In this document: in pieces, positions 6,700-14,634 of the stretch
Position numbering within the stretch: the first letter of the stretch is position 1
Layout of the letters: every line of letters starts with the position of its first letter
Assembly: GCA_020052975.1 (NCBI GenBank)
Contig: JAGVOC010000354.1
Location: 1-20,000 of the forward strand
Direction of reading: 5' to 3'
Length of the DNA: 20,000 bases
Source of the DNA: Desulfobacterales bacterium
GTDB lineage: Bacteria; Desulfobacterota; Desulfobacteria; Desulfobacterales; RPRI01
Program-made: the position numbers and the translations under genes
Notes under the pieces: model-generated
Databases searched by the model: none
The model's input: the letters and a program-made list of their open reading frames with translations, nothing else
What the model was told of the DNA's origin: nothing

Positions 6700-7611
6700 A
6701 TGACCGACTTCAAAGTATCGACGGTAATCGACAGAGACCTTTGTATAGGATGCGGTTTATGCGTCAAAGTATGCCCCATGAATACCATTTCAATGCAGGA
6801 CGGAAAGGCGGTTGTTACAGGCATGGAATCTCTCTCCTGCGGACATTGTGCAGCAGTATGCCCGGAAGGCGCAATCAGGGTTAAAGAATTAGATGAATCC
6901 ATTTTAACTTTCAGCACCTTTAGGGAAGATGGCAAGTGGCTGAAGCACGGCGATTTTGACACTTCACAACTTGTACGGCTCATGCGTTCAAGACGATCAT
7001 GCCGCAATTACAAAGAAAAACCGGTCGAAAGGATAGTCCTTGAAGATCTCGTAAATATCGGAATAACCGCTCCATCCGGAACAAACACACAGGGATGGAC
7101 TTTTACCATTCTGCCCGCGAGGGAGGCTGTTCTTACTCTTGCAAATCAGATAGCGCGCTATTTTAAGGAACTTAACAATATGGCTGAAAAAGGCCATATT
7201 CGCTTTTTCATGAAAATGATGGGCAACAAGGAGCTCGATTTTTACTATAAGAATTATTACGAAACGGTTAAAGAGACCCTTTCAGAATGGGAAAATAAAG
7301 GTCGGGACCGCCTTTTTCATGGTGCAACTTCAGCAATAATAGTTGGATGCAAGCTTGGTGCAACATGCCCTGCTGAAGACGCCCTTCTTGCAACACAGAA
7401 TATTCTTCTTGGAGCACACAGCATGGGGCTTGGCTCCTGCCTTATCGGATTTGCAGTTTCAGCCATCAGAAGAAAACCGGATATAAAGCTGTCCGTCGGA
7501 GTCCCTGCCGATGAAACGGTATATTCGGTAATTGCTCTCGGCTGGCCGGATGAAAAATATTTTGGCCTGGCAGGCAGAAAAAAGGCTGTTATAAGATATT
7601 TTGACAAGTAG
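6700..7611 (+). CDS. Nitroreductase-family protein with N-terminal ferredoxin domain
   Basis: A 303-residue fusion. Residues 1-60 form a bacterial ferredoxin-like domain. The first cluster motif is complete (C15, C18, C21, C25, then P). The second has C47, C50, C54-P but a serine at 44, where the first cysteine of CxxCxxCxxxCP would be. Residues about 90-300 are an FMN-binding nitroreductase fold. It opens with M-R-S-R-R-S-C-R-N-Y (the family's R-R-S-x-R-x-F/Y flavin motif) and A-P-S-G-T-N-T-Q, and ends with G-L-G-S-C-L-I-G and V-I-A-L-G-W-P-D. Such fusions pass electrons between ferredoxin and FMN in anaerobes; the oxidised substrate is usually unknown. A TAGGAA site 6 nt upstream supports the start. 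It is flanked on both sides by the same kind of degenerate hairpin repeat, so it is probably its own transcription unit. Confidence 0.9.
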   Translation: MTDFKVSTVIDRDLCIGCGLCVKVCPMNTISMQDGKAVVTGMESLSCGHCAAVCPEGAIRVKELDESILTFSTFREDGKWLKHGDFDTSQLVRLMRSRRSCRNYKEKPVERIVLEDLVNIGITAPSGTNTQGWTFTILPAREAVLTLANQIARYFKELNNMAEKGHIRFFMKMMGNKELDFYYKNYYETVKETLSEWENKGRDRLFHGATSAIIVGCKLGATCPAEDALLATQNILLGAHSMGLGSCLIGFAVSAIRRKPDIKLSVGVPADETVYSVIALGWPDEKYFGLAGRKKAVIRYFDK

Positions 7612-7616
7612 TATGT

Positions 7617-7720
7617 CGAACTTCGAATATCGTACTTCGGACATCGTTATTTTCGGTTTATGGTCTCTGGTTACTGGTCTCTGGTTTAACCAGAAACTAC
7701 AAACCAGAAACAAGAGACCG
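7617..7720. repeat. Degenerate repeats: TTCGAATATCG block plus CTGGTT/AACCAG hairpin
   Basis: 7617-7646 is a run of diverged CGAACTTCG/CGAATATCG/CTTCGGACATCG words. 7654-7720 then folds as 33+1+33 nt with about 25 of 33 positions pairing. Its centre is the perfect 15-nt palindrome TCTGGTTTAACCAGA (7680-7694). The word content matches 6603-6675 on the other side of the nitroreductase gene. Confidence 0.65.
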
Positions 7721-7749
7721 ATCCATGATCCCCGATACGGAGGTGCAAA

Positions 7750-9075
7750 ATGCCTGTAAAAACATCAATACCAACCAAAGGAATTCCAAAGGACGAGTTA
7801 TTATCCCGAATGGAGTCGATGAGAAATAAGGATGCCGACTGGCGCTCCGGGAAAACATGGAGCCTTGTTTATTTTGCAGGAGAAGAGCATACCGACTTTT
7901 TAAAAAAAGCGCACAACATGTTTTTCTCTGAAAATGGGTTAAGCCCGTTGGCTTTTCCGAGCTTGAAAACCTTTGAAAATGAAGTAATTGCCATGACTGC
8001 AACCATGCTGGGAGGAGATGAGAACACTGCAGGAACAATGACAACCGGCGGCACGGAAAGCATCCTCATGGCAATGAAGGCTTACAGGCAATGGGCAAGA
8101 GTAAACAGGCCCTCAGTAAAGGAACCTGAAATTCTTCTTCCTGTAACCGCCCATCCTGCATTTGAAAAAGCAGCCCACTATTTCGACATAAAAGCCGTCC
8201 ATTCCCCGGTGGGGAATGATTTTAAAGCAACTGTCAACGCAACCAGAGAGCTTATATCAGATAACACGATTGTCATGGTTGGATCGGCTCCCGCATATCC
8301 CAACGGCGTAATTGACCCGATTTCCGAACTTGCCGCCATCGCAAAAGAAAAGAAAATAGGTTTTCACGTCGACTCATGCCTCGGCGGATTCATGCTCCCG
8401 TGGCTGGAAAAACTCGGATATCCCGTAACATCTTTTGATTTTTCGGTTCCCGGGGTCACTTCCATATCGGCAGACGTACACAAATACGGTTATGCCGCAA
8501 AGGGAGCCTCTGTTGTGCTTTACCGAAGCAAAGAATTGCGCCGCCACCAGTTCTTTGTCTATTCAAACTGGCCCGGAGGAATATATGCATCCCCTTCCAT
8601 GACAGGAACAAGGGCCGGAGGATCGATTGCGGCAGCCTGGGCTGCTTTAAATTCGATTGGAGAAGAAGGCTATATGCGCCTTGCGGAATCGGCCATGAAA
8701 ACCGCAAAGGCTATCATGGAAGGAATCGTCGGTATAAAAGGGCTTTATATTCTCGGAAAACCCGATATGTCTGTTTTTGCCTTTGCTTCGGACACACTCG
8801 ACATATTTGCGCTCGGAGACGCAATGGACAGGCGCGGATGGCATCTTGACCGCCAGCAGTTTCCGTCCTCTCTTCACATGATGATTACGGCCGCCCATGA
8901 AAAAGTTGCAGAACCGTTCATATCTGATCTGAAGGAATCTGTTGAAGAGGTAATTGCAAATCCGAAGGCATCATCGGAAGGCACAGCCGCGATGTACGGC
9001 ATGGCGGCATCACTTCCGGACAGGAAGGCTGTTGACGGTTTTGTTCTTGATTTCATGGATGAGATCTTTGCATAA
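7750..9075 (+). CDS. Sphingosine-1-phosphate lyase homologue (PLP-dependent group II decarboxylase superfamily)
   Basis: A 441-residue fold-type I PLP enzyme that closely follows the soluble part of eukaryotic S1P lyase along its length, as recalled from the human protein. Shared stretches include W-x-x-G-K/R...Y-x-G-E-E, T-G-G-T-E-S-I-L-M-A (99-108), G-V-I-D-P, H-V-D-S-C-L-G-G-F (D208 pairs with the PLP nitrogen), G-V-T-S-I-S-A-D-V-H-K-Y-G-Y-A (K245 forms the Schiff base; K251 matches the second active-site lysine of Symbiobacterium S1P lyase), G-G-I-Y-A-S-P, and N-P-K-A...Y-G-M-A near the end. The known reaction cleaves a phosphorylated long-chain base to a fatty aldehyde and phosphoethanolamine. 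The N-terminal membrane helix of eukaryotic enzymes is absent, as in other bacterial members. A GGAGGTG site 4 nt upstream fixes the start. The family call is firm; the natural substrate is inferred. Confidence 0.9.
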   Translation: MPVKTSIPTKGIPKDELLSRMESMRNKDADWRSGKTWSLVYFAGEEHTDFLKKAHNMFFSENGLSPLAFPSLKTFENEVIAMTATMLGGDENTAGTMTTGGTESILMAMKAYRQWARVNRPSVKEPEILLPVTAHPAFEKAAHYFDIKAVHSPVGNDFKATVNATRELISDNTIVMVGSAPAYPNGVIDPISELAAIAKEKKIGFHVDSCLGGFMLPWLEKLGYPVTSFDFSVPGVTSISADVHKYGYAAKGASVVLYRSKELRRHQFFVYSNWPGGIYASPSMTGTRAGGSIAAAWAALNSIGEEGYMRLAESAMKTAKAIMEGIVGIKGLYILGKPDMSVFAFASDTLDIFALGDAMDRRGWHLDRQQFPSSLHMMITAAHEKVAEPFISDLKESVEEVIANPKASSEGTAAMYGMAASLPDRKAVDGFVLDFMDEIFA

Positions 9076-9077
9076 AA

Positions 9078-9110
9078 AAAGGCCGTCCCCCTGTTAAGAG
9101 GACGGCCTTT
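9078..9110 (-). terminator. Intrinsic terminator of hppA, convergent with the S1P lyase gene
   Basis: A perfect 11-bp GC-rich stem (AAAGGCCGTCC at 9078-9088 with GGACGGCCTTT at 9100-9110) has an 11-nt loop. On the minus strand it follows the hppA stop after 20 bases and runs into seven T residues, a textbook rho-independent terminator. On the plus strand it starts three bases after the lyase stop but ends in only three T, so it would work less well that way. Confidence 0.93.
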
Positions 9111-9130
9111 AAAGTACAACAATACCGCTT

Positions 9131-11224
9131 CTACATAAGCAGAGGAACAATCAGAAGCGCAACGATGTTTATAACCTTGATCATCGGGTTGATTGCAGGA
9201 CCGGCTGTATCCTTGTAGGGATCGCCGACTGTATCGCCCGTGACGGAAGCTTTGTGGCCGTCGCTTCCCTTCTTATGAATTTTGCCGTTGTCGTCGGTAA
9301 CGCCGTCTTCAAATGATTTCTTGGCGTTGTCCCATGCGCCGCCGCCGCTGGTCATGGCGATGGCCTGGAATAGGCCGGTGACAATGCTGCCGATAAGCAC
9401 GCCGCCGAGGGCCTCACGGCCTAGGGCGAAGCCCACGATGACCGGGACCACGACCGGAATAAGGGCCGGGAGCATCATCTGCTGGATGGCGCCCTTGGTC
9501 ACGATGTCAACGCACTTGCCGTACTCCGGCTTTCCCGTGCCTTCCATGATGCCCGGGATCTCACGGAACTGCCTGCGCACTTCCTCAACGATGCTGCCGG
9601 CAGCCTTACCAACGGCCTCCATCAGGAGCGAGCCATAGTAGTAGGGGAGCAGGCCGCCGATGAACAGACCGGCGAGTACCATCGGGTTCGAGAGATCGAA
9701 TTTGATATCAATCGCCAACTTCGTGATCGGATCCACGAAAGAGCGGGAATACTCGGCAAAGAGGACCAGTGCTGCGAGGGCTGCCGAACCGATTGCATAA
9801 CCCTTTGTAACAGCCTTTGTCGTGTTTCCGACCGCATCCAGCGGGTCTGTGATGTTGCGGATCTCTTCAGGCATTCCTGCCATTTCTGCTATACCGCCTG
9901 CGTTGTCCGTTATCGGGCCGTAGGTGTCAATGGCCACCACGATACCTGTCATTGAAAGCATCGAAACCGCTGAAAGGGCGATGGCAAAAAGACCGCCTGA
10001 CGCATCACCATTAAATCCGCCGCCTAATGAATAGGCGCCAAGTATTGAGGCTACGATAACGATAACGGGCGCGCCTGTGGCCTTCATGCTGACCGCAAGG
10101 CCTGCTATAACGTTTGTGCCGTGACCGGTCAGGCTGGCCTTTGCAATGTGTTTAACCGGGCCGTATTCCTTGGCTGTGAAGTACTCTGTTATAGCCACGA
10201 TCAGGCCTGTCAATGCGAGGCCGATAAGCGCCATGAGGAAAACGTTCATCTGTGTAAAAGACGGATGTTTTGCCAGTGAAGCCTGCACCAAATCGCCTTT
10301 CAGGAACTGGCCTGTCACGATATAAAATGCTATTGCCGCGAGAACACCTGCAACAGCGAGCCCTTTGTAAAGGGCGCCCATGATATACTGGCTTTTGCCG
10401 AGCTTTACTGCAAATGTTCCGATAATGGAAGCGATGATCGATATTCCGCCGAGGAGCAGTGGAAATTCCACCCATGGGCTCTCAGCGCCAAAAACAGTCT
10501 TTGCAAGAAGCATTGCTGCAACGAGCGTAACCGTGTATGTTTCATAAAGGTCTGCGGCCATGCCTGCGCAGTCACCTACGTTGTCACCCACGTTATCGGC
10601 GATAACTGCAGGGTTTCTGGGATCGTCTTCAGGAATTCCTGCTTCAACTTTTCCAACGAGGTCAGCGCCTACATCAGCAGCTTTTGTGTAGATACCGCCT
10701 GCGATACGGGCGAACACGCTCATGAGTGAGCATCCGAAACCGAGACCGACCAGTGCATGAAACGCCATTTCAGGGGCTGCCTGCTTTACTATAAAATAAA
10801 AGCCGGCAAGGCCTATAATTCCAAGACCAACGACCATAACGCCGGTCACCGAGCCGCCCTTGAAAGCAAGGCCGAGTGCAGCCTGGAGGCCCCTGTGGGC
10901 TGCCTGGGCCGTGCGCACGTTGGCCCGCACCGATACCATCATGCCGATGTATCCGGCGACCGCCGAACCGACCGTGCCGATGACGAACCCTATTGCCGTC
11001 CATATTCCGAGGAAGGACAGAAGAACCGTCAAAATTACCGCAACAACAGCGACCGTTTTGTACTCGCGTGCGAGGAACGCCATTGCGCCCTCTTTGACCG
11101 CATTCGAGATCTCCTGCATCTTCGCATTCCCTGCGTCCTGCTTTGATACCCACATTGCGGTCATCACGGCATAAATCACGCCTAACAATCCGCAACCTAA
11201 GGCAAAAAGTATTGTTGAGCTCAT
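9131..11224 (-). CDS. hppA: Membrane-bound proton/sodium-translocating pyrophosphatase, K+-independent type
   Basis: A 697-residue polytopic inner-membrane pump (about 16 helices, standard length) that hydrolyses pyrophosphate to move H+ or Na+ out of the cytoplasm. The substrate-binding segment is intact: [12 protein letters not shown] from 183, D-D-P-R-N-P, and D-N-V-G-D-N-V-G-D (210-218). The C-terminal acidic motifs [11 protein letters not shown] are also present. The potassium-site motif reads G-N-T-T-K-A-V-T with K470 and T473. In this family lysine and threonine there mark K+-independent enzymes, while K+-dependent ones carry alanine at the lysine position. AAGGAGGGGG just upstream is the ribosome site. 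A strong promoter lies at 11399-11427 and a terminator at 9078-9110, so it is monocistronic. It probably recovers energy from biosynthetic PPi. The 3' part (about 9300-9660) is clearly GC-richer than the rest. Confidence 0.97.
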   Translation of the reverse strand: MSSTILFALGCGLLGVIYAVMTAMWVSKQDAGNAKMQEISNAVKEGAMAFLAREYKTVAVVAVILTVLLSFLGIWTAIGFVIGTVGSAVAGYIGMMVSVRANVRTAQAAHRGLQAALGLAFKGGSVTGVMVVGLGIIGLAGFYFIVKQAAPEMAFHALVGLGFGCSLMSVFARIAGGIYTKAADVGADLVGKVEAGIPEDDPRNPAVIADNVGDNVGDCAGMAADLYETYTVTLVAAMLLAKTVFGAESPWVEFPLLLGGISIIASIIGTFAVKLGKSQYIMGALYKGLAVAGVLAAIAFYIVTGQFLKGDLVQASLAKHPSFTQMNVFLMALIGLALTGLIVAITEYFTAKEYGPVKHIAKASLTGHGTNVIAGLAVSMKATGAPVIVIVASILGAYSLGGGFNGDASGGLFAIALSAVSMLSMTGIVVAIDTYGPITDNAGGIAEMAGMPEEIRNITDPLDAVGNTTKAVTKGYAIGSAALAALVLFAEYSRSFVDPITKLAIDIKFDLSNPMVLAGLFIGGLLPYYYGSLLMEAVGKAAGSIVEEVRRQFREIPGIMEGTGKPEYGKCVDIVTKGAIQQMMLPALIPVVVPVIVGFALGREALGGVLIGSIVTGLFQAIAMTSGGGAWDNAKKSFEDGVTDDNGKIHKKGSDGHKASVTGDTVGDPYKDTAGPAINPMIKVINIVALLIVPLLM

Positions 11225-11290
11225 TAAACCCCCTCCTTATTTTTGATTATTGACCATATCAGAAACTAATTGTTCTTTAAAAAAAGACCA

Positions 11291-11315
11291 AAGTCCTTCA
11301 GACTTCACCTCCTTT
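11291..11315 (-). promoter_or_regulatory. Orphan Shine-Dalgarno and small hairpin in the hppA leader
   Basis: On the minus strand a full consensus AAAGGAGGTGA (11315-11305) lies 80 nt before hppA's own ribosome site, with no ATG after it. AAGTC-TGAAG-GACTT (11305-11291) folds just behind it and is followed by a seven-T run. A GTG within the site (11308) opens 23 codons in the hppA frame, ending at a TAA (11239-11237) that touches hppA's ribosome site. A CTG at 11301 opens 11 codons. Either could be a leader peptide; neither is shown. Confidence 0.3.
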
Positions 11316-11381
11316 ATTTTTTTTTATGCTTTTATAATACCCTTAATATAATTTATAATAATAAGATGTTAATAAGATAGC

Positions 11382-11402
11382 TATTTTGCGGACGGCAAAA
11401 TA
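11382..11402. promoter_or_regulatory. Palindrome over the hppA -10/start region, possible operator
   Basis: TATTTTGC (11382-11389) and GCAAAATA (11395-11402) are perfect 8-bp arms around five bases. The right arm overlaps the -10 box and the left arm covers the expected transcription start. The position suits a repressor site or a 5' stem-loop at the mRNA end. Confidence 0.4.
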
Positions 11403-11427
11403 TAGAAAAGTTCCGTTTGTAAGTCAA
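11399..11427 (-). promoter_or_regulatory. Sigma70 promoter of hppA
   Basis: On the minus strand TTGACT (11427-11422), a 17-nt spacer, and TATATT (11404-11399) are close to consensus with ideal spacing. The expected start near 11392 gives an untranslated leader of about 168 nt before hppA. Confidence 0.65.
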
Positions 11428-11442
11428 CCTTTTTTTGACTTA
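11420..11442. promoter_or_regulatory. Inverted repeat over the hppA -35 box, possible operator
   Basis: TAAGTCAA (11420-11427) and TTGACTTA (11435-11442) are perfect 8-bp arms with a 7-nt spacer. The left arm contains the -35 hexamer. The distal arm offers a second, outward-facing TTGACT, but no good -10 follows it on the plus strand. Confidence 0.4.
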
Positions 11443-11489
11443 AGATGTTTTGTCTTGTATGGGATTATGAAGCTGGCTCCTGCCTTCTT

Positions 11490-12092
11490 TCATATATATA
11501 AGGATAAAACTTCCTCAAGCTTTTTTAAGTATCCTGCATAGAAATGATCCGTTCCTTCAATGACTTCAAACCTGGCTTCCGGATTCCACTGAAAGAGAGT
11601 TTTTTTGACGGACTCCACAGGCGCAACTTCGTCATATCTGCCTGTAATGACAAATTTTAAGCATGAAAGCGGTACAGGTCGCCCGAATTCCATAAATGCA
11701 ACCGGCGGAGAGACCATTGTCATATTCTGCACCCTGGCGCCCTTTCCGACAGCCCCGGCATTTACGAAGGTCCCGAATGAATATCCTGAAAGATCAACTC
11801 TGTTTATGCCTGTCTCATTCATGTACGATATGGCAGAAAGGACATCGTCCTGTTCACCTATTCCATTGTCATGCTTTCCGCCGCTTTCCCCAACCCCCCT
11901 GAAATTGAACCTTAACGTGGAATATCCTTTATCCCTGTACGCGTTTGAAATTGCCCGGACAACAGGATTATACATGTCCCCTCCGTACAGAGGATGCGGG
12001 TGGGTTATTATAACTCCGGTATCTCCGTAATTTCTTTCAAGGATTCCTTCTAATTCCAGCTTCCCGGATTTGAATAATATTTTTTCTTCCAT
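11490..12092 (-). CDS. Alpha/beta hydrolase (COG2945-like small serine hydrolase)
   Basis: A 200-residue cytoplasmic alpha/beta-hydrolase without a signal peptide. It begins with the family's H-P-H-P-L-Y-G-G-D-M-x-N-P-V-V oxyanion/cap stretch (31-45). L-R-F-N-F-R-G-V-G-E-S-G-G follows, then the nucleophile elbow G-Y-S-F-G with S105, the acid D154 in G-R-Y-D-E-V-A-P, and H183 in T-D-H-F. The full catalytic triad is therefore present. Relatives are annotated as hydrolases or dienelactone-hydrolase-like proteins of unknown substrate. It follows RNase D after 23 bp and is probably the last gene of that unit. The ribosome site AGAAGG is about 14 nt from the ATG, which is long and suggests weak or coupled translation. 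No clear terminator follows. Confidence 0.9.
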   Translation of the reverse strand: MEEKILFKSGKLELEGILERNYGDTGVIITHPHPLYGGDMYNPVVRAISNAYRDKGYSTLRFNFRGVGESGGKHDNGIGEQDDVLSAISYMNETGINRVDLSGYSFGTFVNAGAVGKGARVQNMTMVSPPVAFMEFGRPVPLSCLKFVITGRYDEVAPVESVKKTLFQWNPEARFEVIEGTDHFYAGYLKKLEEVLSLYI

Positions 12093-12115
12093 GATTAATT
12101 CTGATACCTTCTATG

Positions 12116-13252
12116 TTATTTCCCCCGTCTCAAAGCCCTGATAAGCTCCTCCCCGAACTCTCTTTTCTGCCAGTTCTTCATCTCTTTTATCGACTCGAAC
12201 GCGGCAGCATCATCAGGATTTTTAACCCCGATTGTGCTTATAAGCGATTTGTTCAGTAAAAGTCCCGGATCCATGTTAAGTTTTACTGCTTTTCTGTCTC
12301 TCCATGTTTTTATGGCCTCGATCCTCTTTGAAGCTGCCTGTGAGATAGCGGGAATCTTTTTCCGCGGGTAAGCCGGAAACATATTTTCAGGTATCTTCAC
12401 AGCCTTGCTTATAACTCTGATCACATCTTTGCCATATATATCCAACTGCCTTTGAGAGAGGGCTTCCGTATTCATGATTTTTTTCAAACTGTCGGGTTTT
12501 GTTTCGGCAAGTTTAAGGATAGAATTATTACCCATGATTTTAAACAGGGGCCTATCTCTTTGTTGAGCCGTTTCTCTCCGGAACCAAAGAAGCGCTTCAA
12601 GAACGGCAAGAGTGCGGGGCGCAAGCTTTCCGGCCCCCTTGAATTTTAAAAAAAGCGGCTCGCCGTTATCCTCAGACGGCCTGACCCTGCACAATATTTT
12701 GCACTCTTCCCTGACCCAGGACAAACGTCCGGTATCATCAAGCTCTTTTTCAAGAATTTCGGAAAGTGAAACAAGATGACGAACATCGTTAAGCGCATAG
12801 TTCAGCATGTCTGCGGAGAGAGGCCTTTCAGACCAGTCTTTTTTCTGATATTTTTTTTCAAGTTTCACATTAAACCGATCCCTGAGCACTGCTTCAAGTC
12901 CTGTCTCCTTTATGCCGAGAAAACGGGATGCAAGTTCGGTGTCAAAAAGATTCTTGATTTCGATGCCAAAGTCTCTGAAAAGAGAACGCACATCATAATC
13001 GGCCCCGTGAAATATCTTTATCACATCTTCCAGCATGAAAAGGGGCTTTAAGACCGATAAATCCTTCAGCTTTACGGTATCAATAGCAAAGGCGGTATTT
13101 TTTGAGGCAACCTGGAGAAGGCAGACTTTTTCCGAAAAATGGTACATCGAGTCAGCTTCAAGGTCGAAGCCGACTCTTTTTTCCTTTTCAATATTTTTTA
13201 CCGCGCCTTTTAGCTCCCGAAGGTTTTCAATTAAAGGAATAAGGCTATTCAA
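12116..13252 (-). CDS. rnd: Ribonuclease D
   Basis: A 378-residue 3'-5' exoribonuclease that trims tRNA and other stable RNA precursors. It is nearly the same length as the E. coli enzyme. The DEDDy catalytic set is complete: D30 and E32 in V-G-F-D-L-E-A-D, D87 in H-G-A-D-Y-D-V-R-S-L, and Y152/D156 in Y-A-L-N-D-V-R-H-L. Two HRDC domains follow, at about 211-290 and 300-375. The start is a TTG at 13252 inside the end of the HD-GYP gene (8-base overlap). AAGGGG lies 7 nt before it, and the next in-frame methionine falls inside the nuclease domain, so TTG is preferred. The overlap implies translational coupling to the upstream gene. The hydrolase gene follows closely. Confidence 0.95.
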   Translation of the reverse strand: MNSLIPLIENLRELKGAVKNIEKEKRVGFDLEADSMYHFSEKVCLLQVASKNTAFAIDTVKLKDLSVLKPLFMLEDVIKIFHGADYDVRSLFRDFGIEIKNLFDTELASRFLGIKETGLEAVLRDRFNVKLEKKYQKKDWSERPLSADMLNYALNDVRHLVSLSEILEKELDDTGRLSWVREECKILCRVRPSEDNGEPLFLKFKGAGKLAPRTLAVLEALLWFRRETAQQRDRPLFKIMGNNSILKLAETKPDSLKKIMNTEALSQRQLDIYGKDVIRVISKAVKIPENMFPAYPRKKIPAISQAASKRIEAIKTWRDRKAVKLNMDPGLLLNKSLISTIGVKNPDDAAAFESIKEMKNWQKREFGEELIRALRRGK

Positions 13253-14621
13253 ACTTAAACCCCTTATCGTTAAAGAGCTTCAGACAGGCATCAACAGCGT
13301 CCGGATCATAGAGGATCCCACTATTTCGCGATATTTCCTCTATCGCAATATCTATCCCGTAAGCGGGACGGTAAGGTCGGTGAGAGGCAATCGCCTCGAC
13401 TACATCGGCAACGCTCATTATCCTGGTTTCAAGAAGAATTTCTTCACCTTTAAGGCCTTTCGGGTATCCCGAACCGTTTATCCGTTCATGATGCTGCATG
13501 ATGATCGTGGCGATAGGCCAGGGAAAATCGATATCTTTTACTATGTTATAGCCGGCCTCCGGATGAATCTTTATAAGCTGGAACTCTATATCGCTCAACC
13601 TGGAAGGTTTGCTTAAAATTTCAGCAGGCACCGATATCTTGCCGATATCATGGATTGAAGCAGCCATGGTAATTCCTTCCACCTGTTCCATGGGAAGATT
13701 CATCTCTCTGGCTATTGTCGTTGCCAGTTTAGCGACTCTGATCTGATGCCCGGAGGTATACGGATCCCTTGTTTCCACTGTAAGGGCTATGGCTTGTATG
13801 ATTCCATTTGTGGATTTTTTCAGTCTTTCGAAATTCTTTTTAAGTTGTTCTTCAGCCTCTTTCCGCTTGGATATGTCGGTAAATATCCCACGCAATCCCA
13901 TAATTTTATTTTCTCGGAATATCGGATGGCTGGAAGAACGTATCCAGATTAATTCTCCGGATTTGTTGATGAGCCGGTACTCACTCGGTTCGATAATGCC
14001 GGAGAGTCTTTTCTGAAACTGTTCCACAATAAAAGGAAGATGTTCCGGATCGATAAATTCATTGAAAGTACGGCCGACAAATTCGGATGGGGTATATCCC
14101 AACACAGAATGCACCTGAGGGCTGATATAAGTTATTGTTCCTTTATCATCTGTCAGAAAGAGAATATCATTTATGTTTTCAACCAGATCTCTGTATTTTT
14201 CCTCTGATTCCCTCAGGGTATCTTCCCTTTGCTTGCGTTCGGTTATCAATTCCGCCTCTTTTAAGGCCCTTCGGACTGAGGGTGCAAGCCGTTTGAGATT
14301 ATTCTTAAGGACATAATCGGTTGCGCCTTTTTTAAGCGATTCGACTGCAACATCTTCACCCATTTTCCCCGAAACAAATATGAAAGGCAGATCAGGGCAT
14401 CTTTCCAGCGCAATCGCCAGCGCGGAAAGCCCGTCAAAAGACGGAAGGTTGAAATCGGCAAGTACGATGTCAAAACCGCCTTTATCGCATTCGGCCAGAA
14501 AATCTTCCCCTGTTTCGACGCGCGTTATTTCGCTCTCAATACCCCCGTCTTCAAGCATCTCTTTAATAAGATCAGAGTCGGTCGGATTGTCTTCAAGGTT
14601 GAGAATCTTCAGTTTCTTCAT
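13245..14621 (-). CDS. Response regulator with REC, PAS and HD-GYP domains (probable c-di-GMP phosphodiesterase)
   Basis: A 458-residue cytoplasmic regulator. The receiver (1-120) has the acidic pair E10-D11, phospho-acceptor D56 (L-A-D-F-N-L-P) and K106. The PAS domain (about 140-255) contains L-F-L-T-D-D-K-G-T-I-T-Y-I-S and ends in the usual D-I-S-K-R-K. The HD-GYP domain (about 265-450) has H324-D325 (S-I-H-D-I-G-K), H377-H378-E379 and G-S-G-Y-P (383-387), the residues that bind metals and c-di-GMP in active enzymes. Phosphorylation of the receiver should tune hydrolysis of cyclic-di-GMP. GGGAGG upstream of the ATG is a good ribosome site. It lies 63 bp after a stand-alone receiver gene and overlaps RNase D. 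Together with the GGDEF gene upstream, both making and breaking of c-di-GMP are encoded here. Confidence 0.95.
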   Translation of the reverse strand: MKKLKILNLEDNPTDSDLIKEMLEDGGIESEITRVETGEDFLAECDKGGFDIVLADFNLPSFDGLSALAIALERCPDLPFIFVSGKMGEDVAVESLKKGATDYVLKNNLKRLAPSVRRALKEAELITERKQREDTLRESEEKYRDLVENINDILFLTDDKGTITYISPQVHSVLGYTPSEFVGRTFNEFIDPEHLPFIVEQFQKRLSGIIEPSEYRLINKSGELIWIRSSSHPIFRENKIMGLRGIFTDISKRKEAEEQLKKNFERLKKSTNGIIQAIALTVETRDPYTSGHQIRVAKLATTIAREMNLPMEQVEGITMAASIHDIGKISVPAEILSKPSRLSDIEFQLIKIHPEAGYNIVKDIDFPWPIATIIMQHHERINGSGYPKGLKGEEILLETRIMSVADVVEAIASHRPYRPAYGIDIAIEEISRNSGILYDPDAVDACLKLFNDKGFKFE

Positions 14622-14634
14622 AAAATCCTCCCGC

